Shown here piece after piece: positions 1-9,933 of a stretch of 30,786 bases of DNA. The notes beneath the pieces are model-generated. The model saw only the letters and a program-made list of their open reading frames with translations. It had not been told where the DNA came from and ran no database searches. Position numbers and translations under genes: made by a program. Numbering within the stretch: position 1 is the first letter of the stretch; each line of letters starts with the position of its first letter. The stretch comes from Bacillota bacterium (GTDB taxonomy: Bacteria > Bacillota > Clostridia > Acetivibrionales > DSM-1351): contig JAEWCZ010000021.1 of assembly GCA_023390335.1 (NCBI GenBank), positions 1 through 30,786 of the forward strand, in the 5' to 3' direction.

Positions 1-14
1 AAAGTATACATATA

Positions 15-911
15 ATGAACCCAAAGATAAAGTTCCTTTATGTTGATATAGGGAATAAGACAAAAGCATTGCAGGAGGTTATTAAAACTTTTGGAGATGT
101 GCCCGTAATAACAGAAAATCCGGAAGAAGATATGTCACGGTTTAAAACACAGGTAACAGCCGGATTGCAATACACACAGGAGTTCTTAGATGCCGAAAAA
201 GAAAGCCGGGATAACTCAATAATTACTCCAAGTACAACAACAGGTAAAAAGGAAGCTTCCAAGGGACGAGAAGCTAAAAAAGAACACATATTCCAACATC
301 AGAAAGTCATGGTGGCTGTAATAAATGCCTACCCTAGAGCAGGAGCAACAACACTCAGCATAAACATGGCTGCTTATCTCAAGTCTATTGGTGCACCAGT
401 ATCCTGGGTGGAATTAAACGGTGAACTTGGACATCTGGAAAAAATAATAAACTCTACACCTGGTTTTACAACCGTTACGGAAAACCGCTTTGAACGTGAG
501 GGTGTAGTGTATTTTTAAGGTGAAATACCTGAAGAAACAAATTTTGTTATAAATGATATGAGCAGGGTTATCCATGATGAAAGCAGTGAAGTAGCATTAG
601 AATTTACAAAGAATTGCAATGTAGCAATACTCTGTGGGACAAGCAAGCCATATGAGCTGCAGGAGATAAAGGAAAAAATAGAGTTGCTTCTAAAGTATGG
701 TTGCAACAAAATAAATCTTTGCCTGGCATTTACACCAGAGAAGGAAAAAGCTCACTTGGCGGACTTGTTCGGTAATAAGTATGTCAGCGTATATTTTACC
801 CAATATACTCCTGATATGTTTGCAGAGAATGTAAATAGTGATGTGTTCCAAAGAATACTTCAACAATATATCACAGAGAAAACAAATGATAATATGGTTA
901 AACTTTTTTAA
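15..911 (+). pseudogene. ParA/CpaE-like P-loop ATPase, interrupted by an in-frame stop
   Basis: The N-terminal part (15-518) has a receiver-like start (FLYVDIGNKTKAL), a polar linker, and a deviant Walker A region YPRAGATTLSINMA resembling CpaE/ParA-type ATPases. A TAA at 516-518 stops it. The next codons continue in the same frame (GEIPEETNFVINDMSR) through to 911, giving a C-terminal half with a typical NTPase fold pattern (VAILCGTSKPYEL). I read this as one gene with a single nonsense codon, probably a Tyr codon turned to TAA; a downstream re-start at ATG 558 is possible but has no good RBS. The frame is open to the left window edge, so the true start may lie upstream. Such ATPases occur in clostridial integrative conjugative elements beside winged-helix proteins, as here. 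Confidence 0.6.
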
Positions 912-986
912 TTTATCAAGGCTCCATGAATAAAACGTCATGGGGCCTTAACAATTACTACAGAAAAAATGGAGGCTGATATAAAT

Positions 987-1694
987 ATGTACATGAATGA
1001 GGCTTTTGACAGTATTTGTTTTAAAGGAAGTATCGTATCCCAAAGTGCAAGGTTCGTATATCTTTGTCTGTGCAAACATGCAGATAACACTAATCAAACC
1101 TGTTTTCCATCGCTGAACAGAATCGCTCAGATAGTGGGTAAATCAATCTCGACAATTAAGAGGGCCATGAGAGAACTGTGCAAATACGGAGCAGGTGAAC
1201 GGACTCCACGATTCAGGAGGGATGGAGGTCAAACCTCAAATTTATATAAAATAGTACCCTGCAATTTTGAAGAGGTGTCAAAAAGCGAAGATGAAAACAA
1301 AGTGGAGCAAGACCAAGTTGAAATGTGTGAGACACTTCCTGATAATATTTCTTATTCAGTACCTGAAGCTAATGAACCAGCTCGCGCATGCACGACATCT
1401 ATGGATATAAAGGAGCAGGACAACAGAGAGAAAAAAGACGATAAAAATCATTCTTTTAAAGAACCAGAGACAAATACTATTGATGCCTTGGGGGATGTAC
1501 ATATTGTTAATGATATTACCGAAAACTCTGCCAACTGCTTTAAACTAAGTAAATACATAAATGGTACAAAAAACAGAGTATCGTATTGGTTTATGTCACT
1601 TAATAAAAAATTCCACTGCCATAATCTAAATATATTTAAGAAAAATGAACCGGGGGGAGGTCATGGGCGACCCCCCAGGAACTTATCCATTTAA
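987..1694 (+). CDS. Winged-helix (replication-initiator-like) DNA-binding protein
   Basis: About 235 aa. The first ~90 residues form a winged-helix domain of the kind found in ICE and plasmid replication proteins: SARFVYLCLCKHAD, then FPSLNRIAQIVGKSISTIKRAMREL as the HTH, then RFRRDGGQTSNLYKI as the wing. I chose ATG 987 because GGAGG at 971-975 lies 11 nt before it; an ATG at 969 precedes that RBS. The rest is acidic, low-complexity and not recognisable. The last ~12 codons run out of frame through a repeated gene fragment (GDPPGTYP, see 1663-1743), so the native C-terminus has probably been lost by a rearrangement near 1650. It lies 75 bp after the broken ParA-like gene, and the pair looks like an ICE maintenance module. 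Confidence 0.6.
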   Translation: MYMNEAFDSICFKGSIVSQSARFVYLCLCKHADNTNQTCFPSLNRIAQIVGKSISTIKRAMRELCKYGAGERTPRFRRDGGQTSNLYKIVPCNFEEVSKSEDENKVEQDQVEMCETLPDNISYSVPEANEPARACTTSMDIKEQDNREKKDDKNHSFKEPETNTIDALGDVHIVNDITENSANCFKLSKYINGTKNRVSYWFMSLNKKFHCHNLNIFKKNEPGGGHGRPPRNLSI

Positions 1695-1743
1695 CTGGGT
1701 TACTGAAAAAGAAAGTATGTATATTTATGCAGTAATGGTTTGA
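1663..1743 (+). pseudogene. Gene fragment (MGDPPGTYP...), diverged copy of the locus at 9532-9702
   Basis: A 26-codon fragment reads MGDPPGTYPFNWVTEKESMY in a frame different from the overlapping winged-helix ORF. The same segment, with nearly identical DNA, ends a longer ORF at about 9630-9702. I do not know the family. The fragment has no RBS of its own and is read as the 3' relic of a duplicated gene. Confidence 0.5.
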
Positions 1744-1867
1744 TGCGTTTTTGAGTGATTCTTTGTCGTGGTTCTAGACATTGGTAAACTCATACTGGCA
1801 AATAAAAAGGTACAGCATTAGGGTGATTGACAATACTCGCTATGGTTAAATTGTATTCGGGGAGAAT

Positions 1868-1888
1868 TTCAAGTTTTTATAAATATTT
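1868..1888 (+). repeat. 21-bp copy of the serine-recombinase element end (att-like half site)
   Basis: These 21 bp (starting ATTTCAAGTTTTTATAAATA) are identical to 25381-25401, the left terminus of the cotJC element. The reverse complement of most of the sequence forms the right terminus at 30039-30055. Here only one half site is present, and it lacks the GC-rich core. It could be a scar of an earlier insertion by the same recombinase family. Confidence 0.5.
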
Positions 1889-1988
1889 GGAGGAATTGTA
1901 TAATTTCAGTAGAATATAGAATTAGTGGTTAGTATAGATATAATTGAAAGTTGAAGCTCAATACTTTGTAAGTAAGGAGAAAAACATA

Positions 1989-3572
1989 ATGAAAAATGTG
2001 GTAGAGTTAAACCTTGGGTTTAGTGATGCTCAAAATTATACACAAAAAGATAACAAGCAAATGCTTAATGAAGTATTTGTTAAAAACAGGTTTTTAGACG
2101 ATATTATTGAACCAAGCAAATATTTTTTAATTGGAGAAAAAGGTACTGGAAAATCTGCATATGCAGTATTTTTAAATAATAACGAATATAAAAATAATCG
2201 TTCGTTGTTAAAATTTATATCTGCTACAGATTATGATAAATTTTATACATTAAAAAAGGATAAGCAACTTAAATTAACCGATTATACAGGTATATGGAAA
2301 GTTATTTTACTTCTTATTTTATCAAAAAGTATTACTGACAATGATAAGGTTATTTCACCATTCAATCGAAGCGGTATTGAAAAACTTAATGCAGCTATCG
2401 ATGATTACTATATGAATGCATTTTCCCCAGAAATAATTACAGCATTAAAAATTATTGATGAAACAAGCTTAGCTGCGAAATTAATTAGTAAATATGCTGA
2501 GGTTGGAGTGACAGATAAATCTGCTCTAGAGTTCTCAGAAACAAGATTTCAAATGAATTTATACTACATTGAGAAGCAATTTTCGGATGTAATAAAAAAA
2601 ATAAAATTAAGTAAGAGCATTATATTATTTATTGATGGAATAGATATAAGACCAAATAATATTCCGTATGAAGATTATATTGAATGTATACAAGGACTAG
2701 CGAATGCTTTTTGGTCACTAAATACAGACTTATTTCAGAATGTTAAAGACTCAAAGGGACATCTTAAAATAGTTCTATTATTGCGTCCAGATATTTTTGA
2801 CGCTCTAAATTTGCAAAATGCAACTAACAAAATATTAGATAATTCAGTATACCTTGATTGGAGAACCACTTATAATGAATATCGTACTTCTTCTTTATAC
2901 GATTTGTCAAACAAATTGCTATCATATAAAAATAAAATAGATGAAAATATGGCTTGGGAAAGTTATTTCGATTGGAAACTTAGATCAACTAATAAAAAGA
3001 GAGAATATGATACGGCGTTTATGGAATTCCTTAGAATCTCGTTATCAAGACCACGAGATATTGTTGTGATATTACAATTGTTACAGGAGCAAATGAAACA
3101 GGAAGGAAAGATTTATAGCACTAAATTTGAATATAGTTCATATTTGTGTGATAATTTACAAAATAATTATTCGGAATATTTTATGAGTTCTTTAAAGGAT
3201 CATTTATCGTTTTATTACTCATCAGAAGATTATTTGCACTTTTTAAAGTTATTCGAATTTTTTGAGGAAGAAGAGTTTTCTTATCAAGAATATTTAACAA
3301 AATATGAAAGTTTTGTAGACTATATATTAGAATATGCAAGTGAAATTCCTAAATTCTTAGATAATCCAAGAGTTTTCTTACAGTTCCTTTATGATGCTAA
3401 TATTATTTGCGTTATTAAACAAACAATTGGATTTGAGCCATATTTTTATTTTAGTTATAGAGAGAAAAACAAGGCTAACATTACTCCTCAGGTTAAGACA
3501 GGTAATGACTGTAGATATCGTTTTCATTATGGACTATACAAAAAAACAAAATTTGGCTCAATTCATAAATAA
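1989..3572 (+). CDS. P-loop ATPase, Sll1717-like family
   Basis: 527 aa. Walker A is GEKGTGKS at residues 49-56 and a Walker B-like strand ILFIDGIDI lies near 212-220, after a KYFLIGEKG approach typical of the Sll1717-type P-loop ATPases (STAND/AAA-like proteins of accessory islands). ATG 1989 is preferred over ATG 1944 because AAGGAG at 1974-1979 sits 9 nt upstream of it. The C-terminal half is helical and charged with no domain I recognise. Base composition is very AT-rich, more so than the recombinase-linked genes to the right. It stands alone (164 bp to the next gene). A defence role is plausible from the company of KAP, helicase and cyclase-like genes, but that is inference. Confidence 0.7.
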   Translation: MKNVVELNLGFSDAQNYTQKDNKQMLNEVFVKNRFLDDIIEPSKYFLIGEKGTGKSAYAVFLNNNEYKNNRSLLKFISATDYDKFYTLKKDKQLKLTDYTGIWKVILLLILSKSITDNDKVISPFNRSGIEKLNAAIDDYYMNAFSPEIITALKIIDETSLAAKLISKYAEVGVTDKSALEFSETRFQMNLYYIEKQFSDVIKKIKLSKSIILFIDGIDIRPNNIPYEDYIECIQGLANAFWSLNTDLFQNVKDSKGHLKIVLLLRPDIFDALNLQNATNKILDNSVYLDWRTTYNEYRTSSLYDLSNKLLSYKNKIDENMAWESYFDWKLRSTNKKREYDTAFMEFLRISLSRPRDIVVILQLLQEQMKQEGKIYSTKFEYSSYLCDNLQNNYSEYFMSSLKDHLSFYYSSEDYLHFLKLFEFFEEEEFSYQEYLTKYESFVDYILEYASEIPKFLDNPRVFLQFLYDANIICVIKQTIGFEPYFYFSYREKNKANITPQVKTGNDCRYRFHYGLYKKTKFGSIHK

Positions 3573-3736
3573 ATATTTATCATGCGATATTTACATACAA
3601 AAATTATTATATATTTAACTCTATATTAATAAGAGTAATTTTGAGAACTTCCCATTAGGTTAATAATGCGCGTCACAAATAAAGAATAATTATAGCAATA
3701 ATGTGAAATATCAATTAAATAAGGAAGGATACGGAT

Positions 3737-5109
3737 ATGAAGTCTTTTGAATTACTACCCACTCATGAAAACTTGATGTCAACGCTGGCTGAGGACTTGA
3801 TTGACTGATGTCTATAGGTTTACTCTTTTGTTAGATGGAATCAATGATGCTTGCTCCATTGCTTTGGATGGAAAGTGGGGTAGTGGAAAATCATTTTTTG
3901 TTATGCAGTCAAAAATGGTTATTGAAGCATTAAACCCATCATTTATAAATTTTGAATCGGAAGATGTGGCTAAAATTAAAAGTTATATAAACAGAAATAC
4001 TGATATCCTGAGCATACAACCACAAGTCCCAGTTTATTATGACGCATGGTCTAATGACAATGATTCCGATCCTATATTGTCTGGTTGTCTTCGAGATAAT
4101 ACAAAATGTGAGAACGGATTTTAGTTTTAAAAAAGGCACAGATTGTTTACGAGTAGCTGGAGCTATTGCCGAGTTTTTTACGGGAAAGAAGGTCAATTCG
4201 CTTATTGAATTAGCAAAAGCAGAAGATCCATTTGCTTCCCTGAAAAAGCAAAAGGACATTCATATGTTGATTACAGAATTTTTAAAATCACTCTTGGTGG
4301 AGCAAGGAAATCGTCTGGTTGTTTTTATTGATGAATTAGATCGCTGTAAGCCAAGCTATGCGGTTCAGCTTCTTGAACGTATAAAGCATTATTTCTCAAA
4401 CGACTTAATAACTTTTGTTATTTCTGTAAACCTTGATGAACTACAACACACAATCAAAAGATATTATGGTAATGAGTTTGACGCTTGTCGTTATCTTGAT
4501 AGGTTCTTTGACTTGCGTATCTCGCTCCCGCCTCCTAATCTAACCCGGTATTATCAAAAAATCGGGTTGGACAATGGTAGCTATATTTATGAGGAAATTT
4601 GTAAAGCAGTGATAAAGGCAAACCACTTTCAGTTGCGTGAGATAGCTAAATATTATCGTATTGCAAAAGCAGCCGCTTACAAGCCTACACACCGTAACGG
4701 GAATAATTTTGACTTTTCAGATGAGAAAGCACTTCAATTTTGTTTATTTTGCATTGTTCCCATAATGATTGGAATTAGAATTTGCAGTATGGAAAGGTAC
4801 GATGCCTTTATCAGTGGGAAAGACAGTTCACCATTGCTTGAGATAATGGGTTCAGGAGAACTTGCAATACATATTTGTTCATTGCTGTTAGATCAGAATG
4901 AAACATACGCTGAATCAGCAAAACAAGGAGCAATTAAAGTCAAACTTACTGACAAGCTAAACGCTGTGTACAAAGTTTTGTTCGTACAGGATTTTTCGCA
5001 CGATCTTTACCGGAAAAATATTGGACGGATGACCTTTAGCCAAGAAACATATAAGAATTTACTAAAAGCAGTAAGTCTTTTATCAAATTTTGCAGATTTT
5101 AATATCTAA
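3737..5109 (+). pseudogene. KAP-family P-loop NTPase, frameshifted twice
   Basis: ATG 3737 follows an AAGGAAGG RBS and starts MKSFELLPTHENLMSTLAED; this frame stops at 3806-3808. The homologous sequence resumes in another frame from about 3801 (TDVYRFTLLLDGINDACSIA, then Walker A GKWGSGKSFF), and shifts again near 4085 into the frame that runs to 5109 (VFEIIQNVRTDFSFKKG, then Walker B VVFIDELDRCKPSYAVQLLE). Each junction joins parts of one KAP NTPase without loss of the conserved blocks. Two single-base indels are therefore the simplest reading, and the gene is inactive unless the sequence is wrong at these points. KAP NTPases are membrane-associated signalling ATPases often found in plasmids and phage-resistance islands. 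Confidence 0.75.
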
Positions 5110-5258
5110 TTTATAAACCTAAGTATTAGGCACTTTACTGGCTGACTTTTTTTTGGTGTCCACTTTATTGACATAGATCTAGTTTACACTGGGTAATGTA
5201 ATCGGTTTCAGGTAAGGCTAATAATAGTTAGAGTACATTAAAAGGATAGTATTAATTT

Positions 5259-6014
5259 ATGACGACAATTTTAGAACGATATATTAAAGCTTTTGACGGT
5301 ATTGACGATATTAAAGCTGAATATAAAAAGTATGTGATTGGGTATATTGATTTATTGGGTATACATGAAATCCTTAAAATTGATACCGGGGATGCCTTAA
5401 TTAGTTTAAATAAATTATATAATAGACTGATTAGATACACAAATCAACCTGATAATTTTTTCAAATTAAATAATATACAAATTAAAATATTTTCTGATAA
5501 TATAGTTATTGCGTCTGAAATTGATGGTAATAACTTGAATAAAAGTTTTCAACAAGTTTCACGGTTATCAAAGATACTACAAGAAGAAGCTTTGTTAAGG
5601 TATGGTTGGCTATTACGTGGCGGTATATGCATAGGTGACTTATACATTGATGATGTTTTTAATATAGGAAGTGGATTGATAACTGCTTATCAGCTTGAAT
5701 CATCTTTAGCAAATTATCCTAGAATAATCATTGATAAACAACTTATCAATACTATTAATGTTGATATGTTTAAAATGCCTTATGGTTTAGAAGAAATTTA
5801 TCAAGACCATGATGGTGAATATTACATTAATTATCTATCTTCACTAAATAAGGACAGTATTTACAATAGTTGTAGTCACTTGAGACAATATTTTGGGGAT
5901 AAAGTTAATACTGAATTGAATAAAAAAATTAAACAAAAATATAATTGGCAATTAAGATACATTGACAGAGTGATAGAATGGGTTGATTTAAACCTTAAAA
6001 CTAGTTCCAAATGA
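5259..6014 (+). CDS. Class III nucleotide-cyclase-like protein
   Basis: 251 aa of unknown function. Motifs follow the order of a class III cyclase catalytic domain: GYIDLLG with Asp31 (metal site 1), FSDNIVIA with Asp80 (metal site 2), LLRGGICIGDLY at 118-129 (cf. the R-x-GI-x-G strand), then GSGLITAYQLES (cf. GDAVNLAARLES in adenylate cyclases). The usual transition-state Asn and Arg of that last motif are Ile and Gln here, so the chemistry may differ. Stand-alone cyclases of this size include the Pycsar anti-phage cyclases, but no TIR or membrane effector is adjacent. ATG 5259 has a weak RBS (AAAGGATAG). The stop overlaps the next start as ATGA, implying translational coupling to the zinc-ribbon gene. 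Confidence 0.5.
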   Translation: MTTILERYIKAFDGIDDIKAEYKKYVIGYIDLLGIHEILKIDTGDALISLNKLYNRLIRYTNQPDNFFKLNNIQIKIFSDNIVIASEIDGNNLNKSFQQVSRLSKILQEEALLRYGWLLRGGICIGDLYIDDVFNIGSGLITAYQLESSLANYPRIIIDKQLINTINVDMFKMPYGLEEIYQDHDGEYYINYLSSLNKDSIYNSCSHLRQYFGDKVNTELNKKIKQKYNWQLRYIDRVIEWVDLNLKTSSK

Positions 6015-6214
6015 AACTAGTTAAAAACGTAAACGTACCTGGAGTGCAGCCGGATATAAAATACTGTCCGGCATGTAAAGAGGAACTTAGGAATATTCCA
6101 AGGAGTGAGATGAAATCAAAGGGACATAGAAAAAATGGAACCGTTTCAGAACATACCCATACATATCAATGCAAAGTCTGTGATATCAGATTTGAAATAA
6201 ATCAAGACAGATGA
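6011..6214 (+). CDS. Small zinc-ribbon protein coupled to the cyclase-like gene
   Basis: 67 aa. Two CxxC knuckles, Cys19/Cys22 (YCPAC) and Cys54/Cys57 (QCKVC), enclose a basic loop with several His (SEHTHTY), consistent with a structural zinc ribbon. The start overlaps the upstream stop (ATGA at 6011-6014), so the two proteins are probably made together. No function is assigned; DNA or RNA binding, or a partner of the cyclase-like protein, are possible. Confidence 0.55.
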   Translation: MKLVKNVNVPGVQPDIKYCPACKEELRNIPRSEMKSKGHRKNGTVSEHTHTYQCKVCDIRFEINQDR

Positions 6215-6274
6215 AGTCCAAGTAAGCATAAACGTTGATTTACTTATAAAGATAAATATTGAGAGGAAATTAAA

Positions 6275-9214
6275 ATGACCTGCCAGGCAAAGCAATTAAC
6301 TAAATATTTTAGAAGTGCTGTTGCAGCCCAGAATAACATGGGCATAGACTTTAAGGAAGATAAATTTTTTATACTTAATCCGGAAGAGTTGCTTTCGGGA
6401 AAAATTAGTATTGATATATGTGAAAGTATTTTTAAAGAGGCAAAGAAAAATATCAATGAGGATGAGAACGGAGTAAATAAAAACGGTATTACCAATGTTG
6501 TTATTTGTGCAAAAACAATAAAAACAATTTTTGCTGCAAATGAAATAGTTCAGGACGAAATTGAGGAGTTAACCGGAGTTTTCTATATCCCGGCAATACT
6601 TAATGTTGAAGGGATGCTTTCATTTGATGATGGAAATAAAAAACTTCCATGGTTTCCAAGAGAATATTTACAGCCTATGATTGAACCCAAATTGGCAATA
6701 GGCCGGGCTGAAGAAGTTGACAATTTTATGAGCAATCACGTAGATCAGGTTGAGAAAATTGAAACATGGTCTGATTATGCTGAGCTTTTCAAGCATTTTT
6801 ATGAAGCTGTGACAGATTCGGGATTCGCTGAAAACAGAATCAGGAATCTAGATGAAAAAGATCAGTTTTTCGATTTAGAAAATAATACATATATATTTTT
6901 AGATAATACTATTAATTCAACCTATCACATTATGAATTTATATAATCACCTTATGGAAGATGAACAGCCTAAAGCTCTATATAACCAATTCATTTCAACT
7001 CAAATAGCAGGTAGCAGTCCCCTCATTGTAAATAACATATACACCATGCAGAAACATTGCGGACAAATGGGTGGTGAATACTCTTTGTCTCCGTCTCAAA
7101 GGGAAGCCGTAAATCACTTTAACTGTATGGGCGATGGTGAGGTTCTGGCGGTAAATGGCCCCCCTGGAACCGGGAAAACAACTTTGTTGCAAACTATAGT
7201 TGCTGATATGTATGTTAAACGAGCACTGAAAAAGCAAAAGGCTCCGCTTATTGTAGCATCCTCCACAAATAACCAAGCGGTAACAAATATTATTGCTTCT
7301 TTCGGTAACATAAAGGCTGTGGGAATATCAAACCTCGAAGAAAGATGGATAGAAGGTGTCCACAGCTTTGCAATTTACTTTCCCTCTGGAGCGAAGATAA
7401 AGGATGCAAAAAATAAAGGGTATCAATACACCAACCAAAAGGGCGAATTCTTTGTAAATGACGTTGAAGATAAAGAAAATATTGAAAAATCCAAAGCAAA
7501 GCTAATAGATAGTTGTAATAAATATTTTGGAAGTCAGTACAATGACATAACTGACTGTCAGAATAAATTGCATAAGGAGCTGTTGTTCATTGAAAAAAGC
7601 AGACTGTCCTTGCTGTCTCTGGCTCAGAAAGCATCCAAGTATGATTTTAATGGAGAAACAATAGATGAATTTCTCAGTAGCTTAACAGAGCAGATTGAGG
7701 ATAAGCAAGCTGTTATAGCTAATATTCATCAAAGGGTTAAAGAGTGGGAAAACTGCTATAAAAAGATTCCGCTCTTATATAAGTTACCGCGATTTTCAAA
7801 AAGTTTTTCTCGGAAGATTCAAACAGAATTCAGGTTGTTTATGAACGAGGATGAACTGGAATTATTAAATGAAAATATGAGCTTAGACGATATCAAGGAA
7901 GAATATGGTAAACTGTATGCTGATTGTGGTAAGACGATTTTAGATCTTAAAAAGAAAAAAGAAGAAGTTTTAAGGATAAAGAAACGCTATGATACTGAAA
8001 TAGAACAGCTGAAATAACACCATTTAGAGGTGCATGATGAAAAGTACAATATTAATCCGGAATATATAAACAGCTTGCTTGACAAAAAGCACAGATATGT
8101 GGAGTTTTGGCTGGCAGTGCACTACTTTGAATGTAGGTGGGTTAGCGGAGAAGATGAATTAACAGAAAGGCAGAAAGGTAAAAATTTTGCTAATGTATTG
8201 GAGAAATTTTATAATAGACTTGGTATGATTACTCCATGCCTTGTCATGACCTTTTTCACGCTGCCCAGGCAATTTCTGGCATATGGAGATCAAAAAAACT
8301 TTTTCCTATACAATTATATTGATTTACTTATTGTAGACGAAGCAGGGCAAGTATCTCCTGAAATTGCTGCCGGGGCATTTTCACTTGCCAAAAAATCTGT
8401 GGTTGTGGGTGATGTCTATCAAATAGAGCCGGTATGGAGTGTAAACCGGGCACTTGATAAAGCATTAGCAATCTCAGGTGGAGTAATACAGACTACGGAT
8501 GAATATGAATTACTGGAAAGGACAGGCTTAAATAGTTCTTGCTCCAGTGTGATGAAGGTTGCAGCAAAGTCCTGCAAATATGAAAAATTCAACGAAAAAG
8601 GACTATTTCTAAGTGAGCACCGACGTTGTTATAACGAGATAATTGAATATTGTAATCAGCTTGTATACAAAGGGAATCTTCAGCCGCTAAGAGGAAATGG
8701 TATAGAGGACAAAAAACTTGCAATCAGGCAATGGCCTCAAATGGGCTTTAAGCAAATTGACACAGATTATTCCGAAAGAAAAGGCAGTAGCAGACTAAAT
8801 CGGGTTGAAGCAGAGCAAATTGTCGAGTGGTTGAAAAACAGTTTTGAATTTATAGTAAATGCATATCCAAAAGAAGAAATGAAAAACTTGGTCGGGATTA
8901 TTACGCCATTTAAGGCTCAAGTCAAATGCATAGAAGCTGAACTTAAAAGAAAAATTCCAAGTCTATGGAATAAAATCAGTGTTGGAACAGTACATACTTT
9001 TCAAGGTGCAGAAAGAAAAATTATTATATTATCAACAGTGTATGGCAGTCAGGACGGATGCTTTTTTATTGATGCAAACAAGAGCCTTATGAATGTTGCT
9101 GTTTCTCGTGCTAAGGATTACTTTTTTGTTTTCGGAGATTTGAACTGTTTGAAAGATACAAAAAGCAGTGCAAGTGGATTGCTGAAAAGTTGCGTTAGGG
9201 TAAATTCTTTATAG
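6275..9214 (+). pseudogene. SF1 (UPF1-like) DNA/RNA helicase, split by an in-frame stop
   Basis: Two ORFs in the same frame make one ~980-codon helicase. The first part (6275-8017) has Walker A GPPGTGKT at residues 295-302 and motif Ia (VASSTNNQAVTNI), followed by a long coiled-coil insertion. TAA at 8015-8017 ends it 12 nt before a GTG (8030) that opens the second part. That part holds Walker B/motif II LIVDEAGQ, motif III VVVGDVYQIEP, motif V VGTVHTFQGAERKIII and motif VI NVAVSRAKD. Neither half contains a full motor. A GTG re-start with GAGG nearby cannot be excluded, so a two-subunit enzyme is the alternative. GAGAGGAA at 6260-6267 serves the first ATG. The gene closes the accessory, defence-like cluster. 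Confidence 0.65.
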
Positions 9215-9286
9215 AAATACATGTTTTAGTAGATTTTATGTGAGAGATTTAATTCTAACCAAATAGAAAAGATATGATGGTGCAAA

Positions 9287-9475
9287 ATGAATTACAAAGC
9301 GATACTTTTATTAATTTTAGGTTTACTTATAACAGTATTTCCTCAATATATTCGACATTACAGAGCTGACGAATTGGGAGAGAAAGCTACCCGGGATTTC
9401 ATTATTATACAGAGAATTACGGGGATTTTATTTGTTGTAATTTCCATTATTTTAGTAATATTAGGTATAAAATAA
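9287..9475 (+). CDS. Small two-helix membrane protein
   Basis: 62 aa. Two hydrophobic segments (about residues 4-20 and 42-61) flank a charged loop (RHYRADELGEKATRDF). The charge pattern suggests both ends lie on the same side of the membrane. The RBS is weak (GATGGTG). Unknown function; it stands alone between the helicase and a decayed gene. Confidence 0.45.
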   Translation: MNYKAILLLILGLLITVFPQYIRHYRADELGEKATRDFIIIQRITGILFVVISIILVILGIK

Positions 9476-9531
9476 ATCTCTTTTAATGCCCGTGAATAAC
9501 ACAACTAGTGTAGGTGGAATTGCCTAGTTTT

Positions 9532-9702
9532 ATGCATGAGTTTTGCGTTGGTGACAAGCTAATCACGTATAATGTAAATATACTTGAAGTCAAGAAACTC
9601 AGAGTAGAGCAGCTGATTTGGGATGGTCACCATGGCGATCCCCCAGGAACTTATCCATTAACTAGGGTTACTGAAAAAGAAAGTATGTATCTGTGCATAT
9701 AA
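9532..9702 (+). pseudogene. Remnant protein with GDPPGTYPLT motif
   Basis: About 56 codons from ATG 9532 (an upstream GTG at 9514 is also in frame). Neither start has a convincing RBS. The sequence holds HGDPPGTYPLTRVTEKESMY near its end, matching the relic at 1663-1743 in DNA as well as protein. I do not recognise the family. It is probably the 3' part of a longer gene. Confidence 0.4.
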
Positions 9703-9870
9703 AAAATAGATATCATTACCTTGAAAAACATATATAACGCAAAATTATTGTAAAAATATACAAATATTTAAAATATTAACAGCATAACATTACATCATAA
9801 AAGATATAATGCAAATAAATGATACAATGGAAAACATTGTTTATGTTATTATCTTGAAGGGAGTATTTTT

Positions 9871-9933
9871 ATGACAAAAAAGATAAGATATTTTTCGGCA
9901 TTAAACAGATGGAGGATGTTTTATGAAGGTTAA
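9871..9933 (+). CDS. Possible 20-aa leader ORF
   Basis: ATG 9871 follows a good RBS (GAAGGGAG) and encodes MTKKIRYFSALNRWRMFYEG before a TAA. It overlaps the start of the next gene at 9923, whose RBS GGAGG (9911-9915) lies inside it. It could be a translated leader or the remains of a longer gene. The 168 bp to its left are AT-rich with nothing else seen. Confidence 0.25.
   Translation: MTKKIRYFSALNRWRMFYEG

Noticed and set aside
3391..3618. 75-aa plus-strand ORF at the end of the P-loop ATPase gene
   Set aside because: Overlaps the ATPase gene in another frame, with no RBS and a Leu/Ile-rich random composition.
5259..9214. Calling a complete Pycsar or other named defence system
   Set aside because: The cyclase-like protein lacks usual catalytic residues and no recognised effector is adjacent; neighbouring NTPase and helicase genes are broken.
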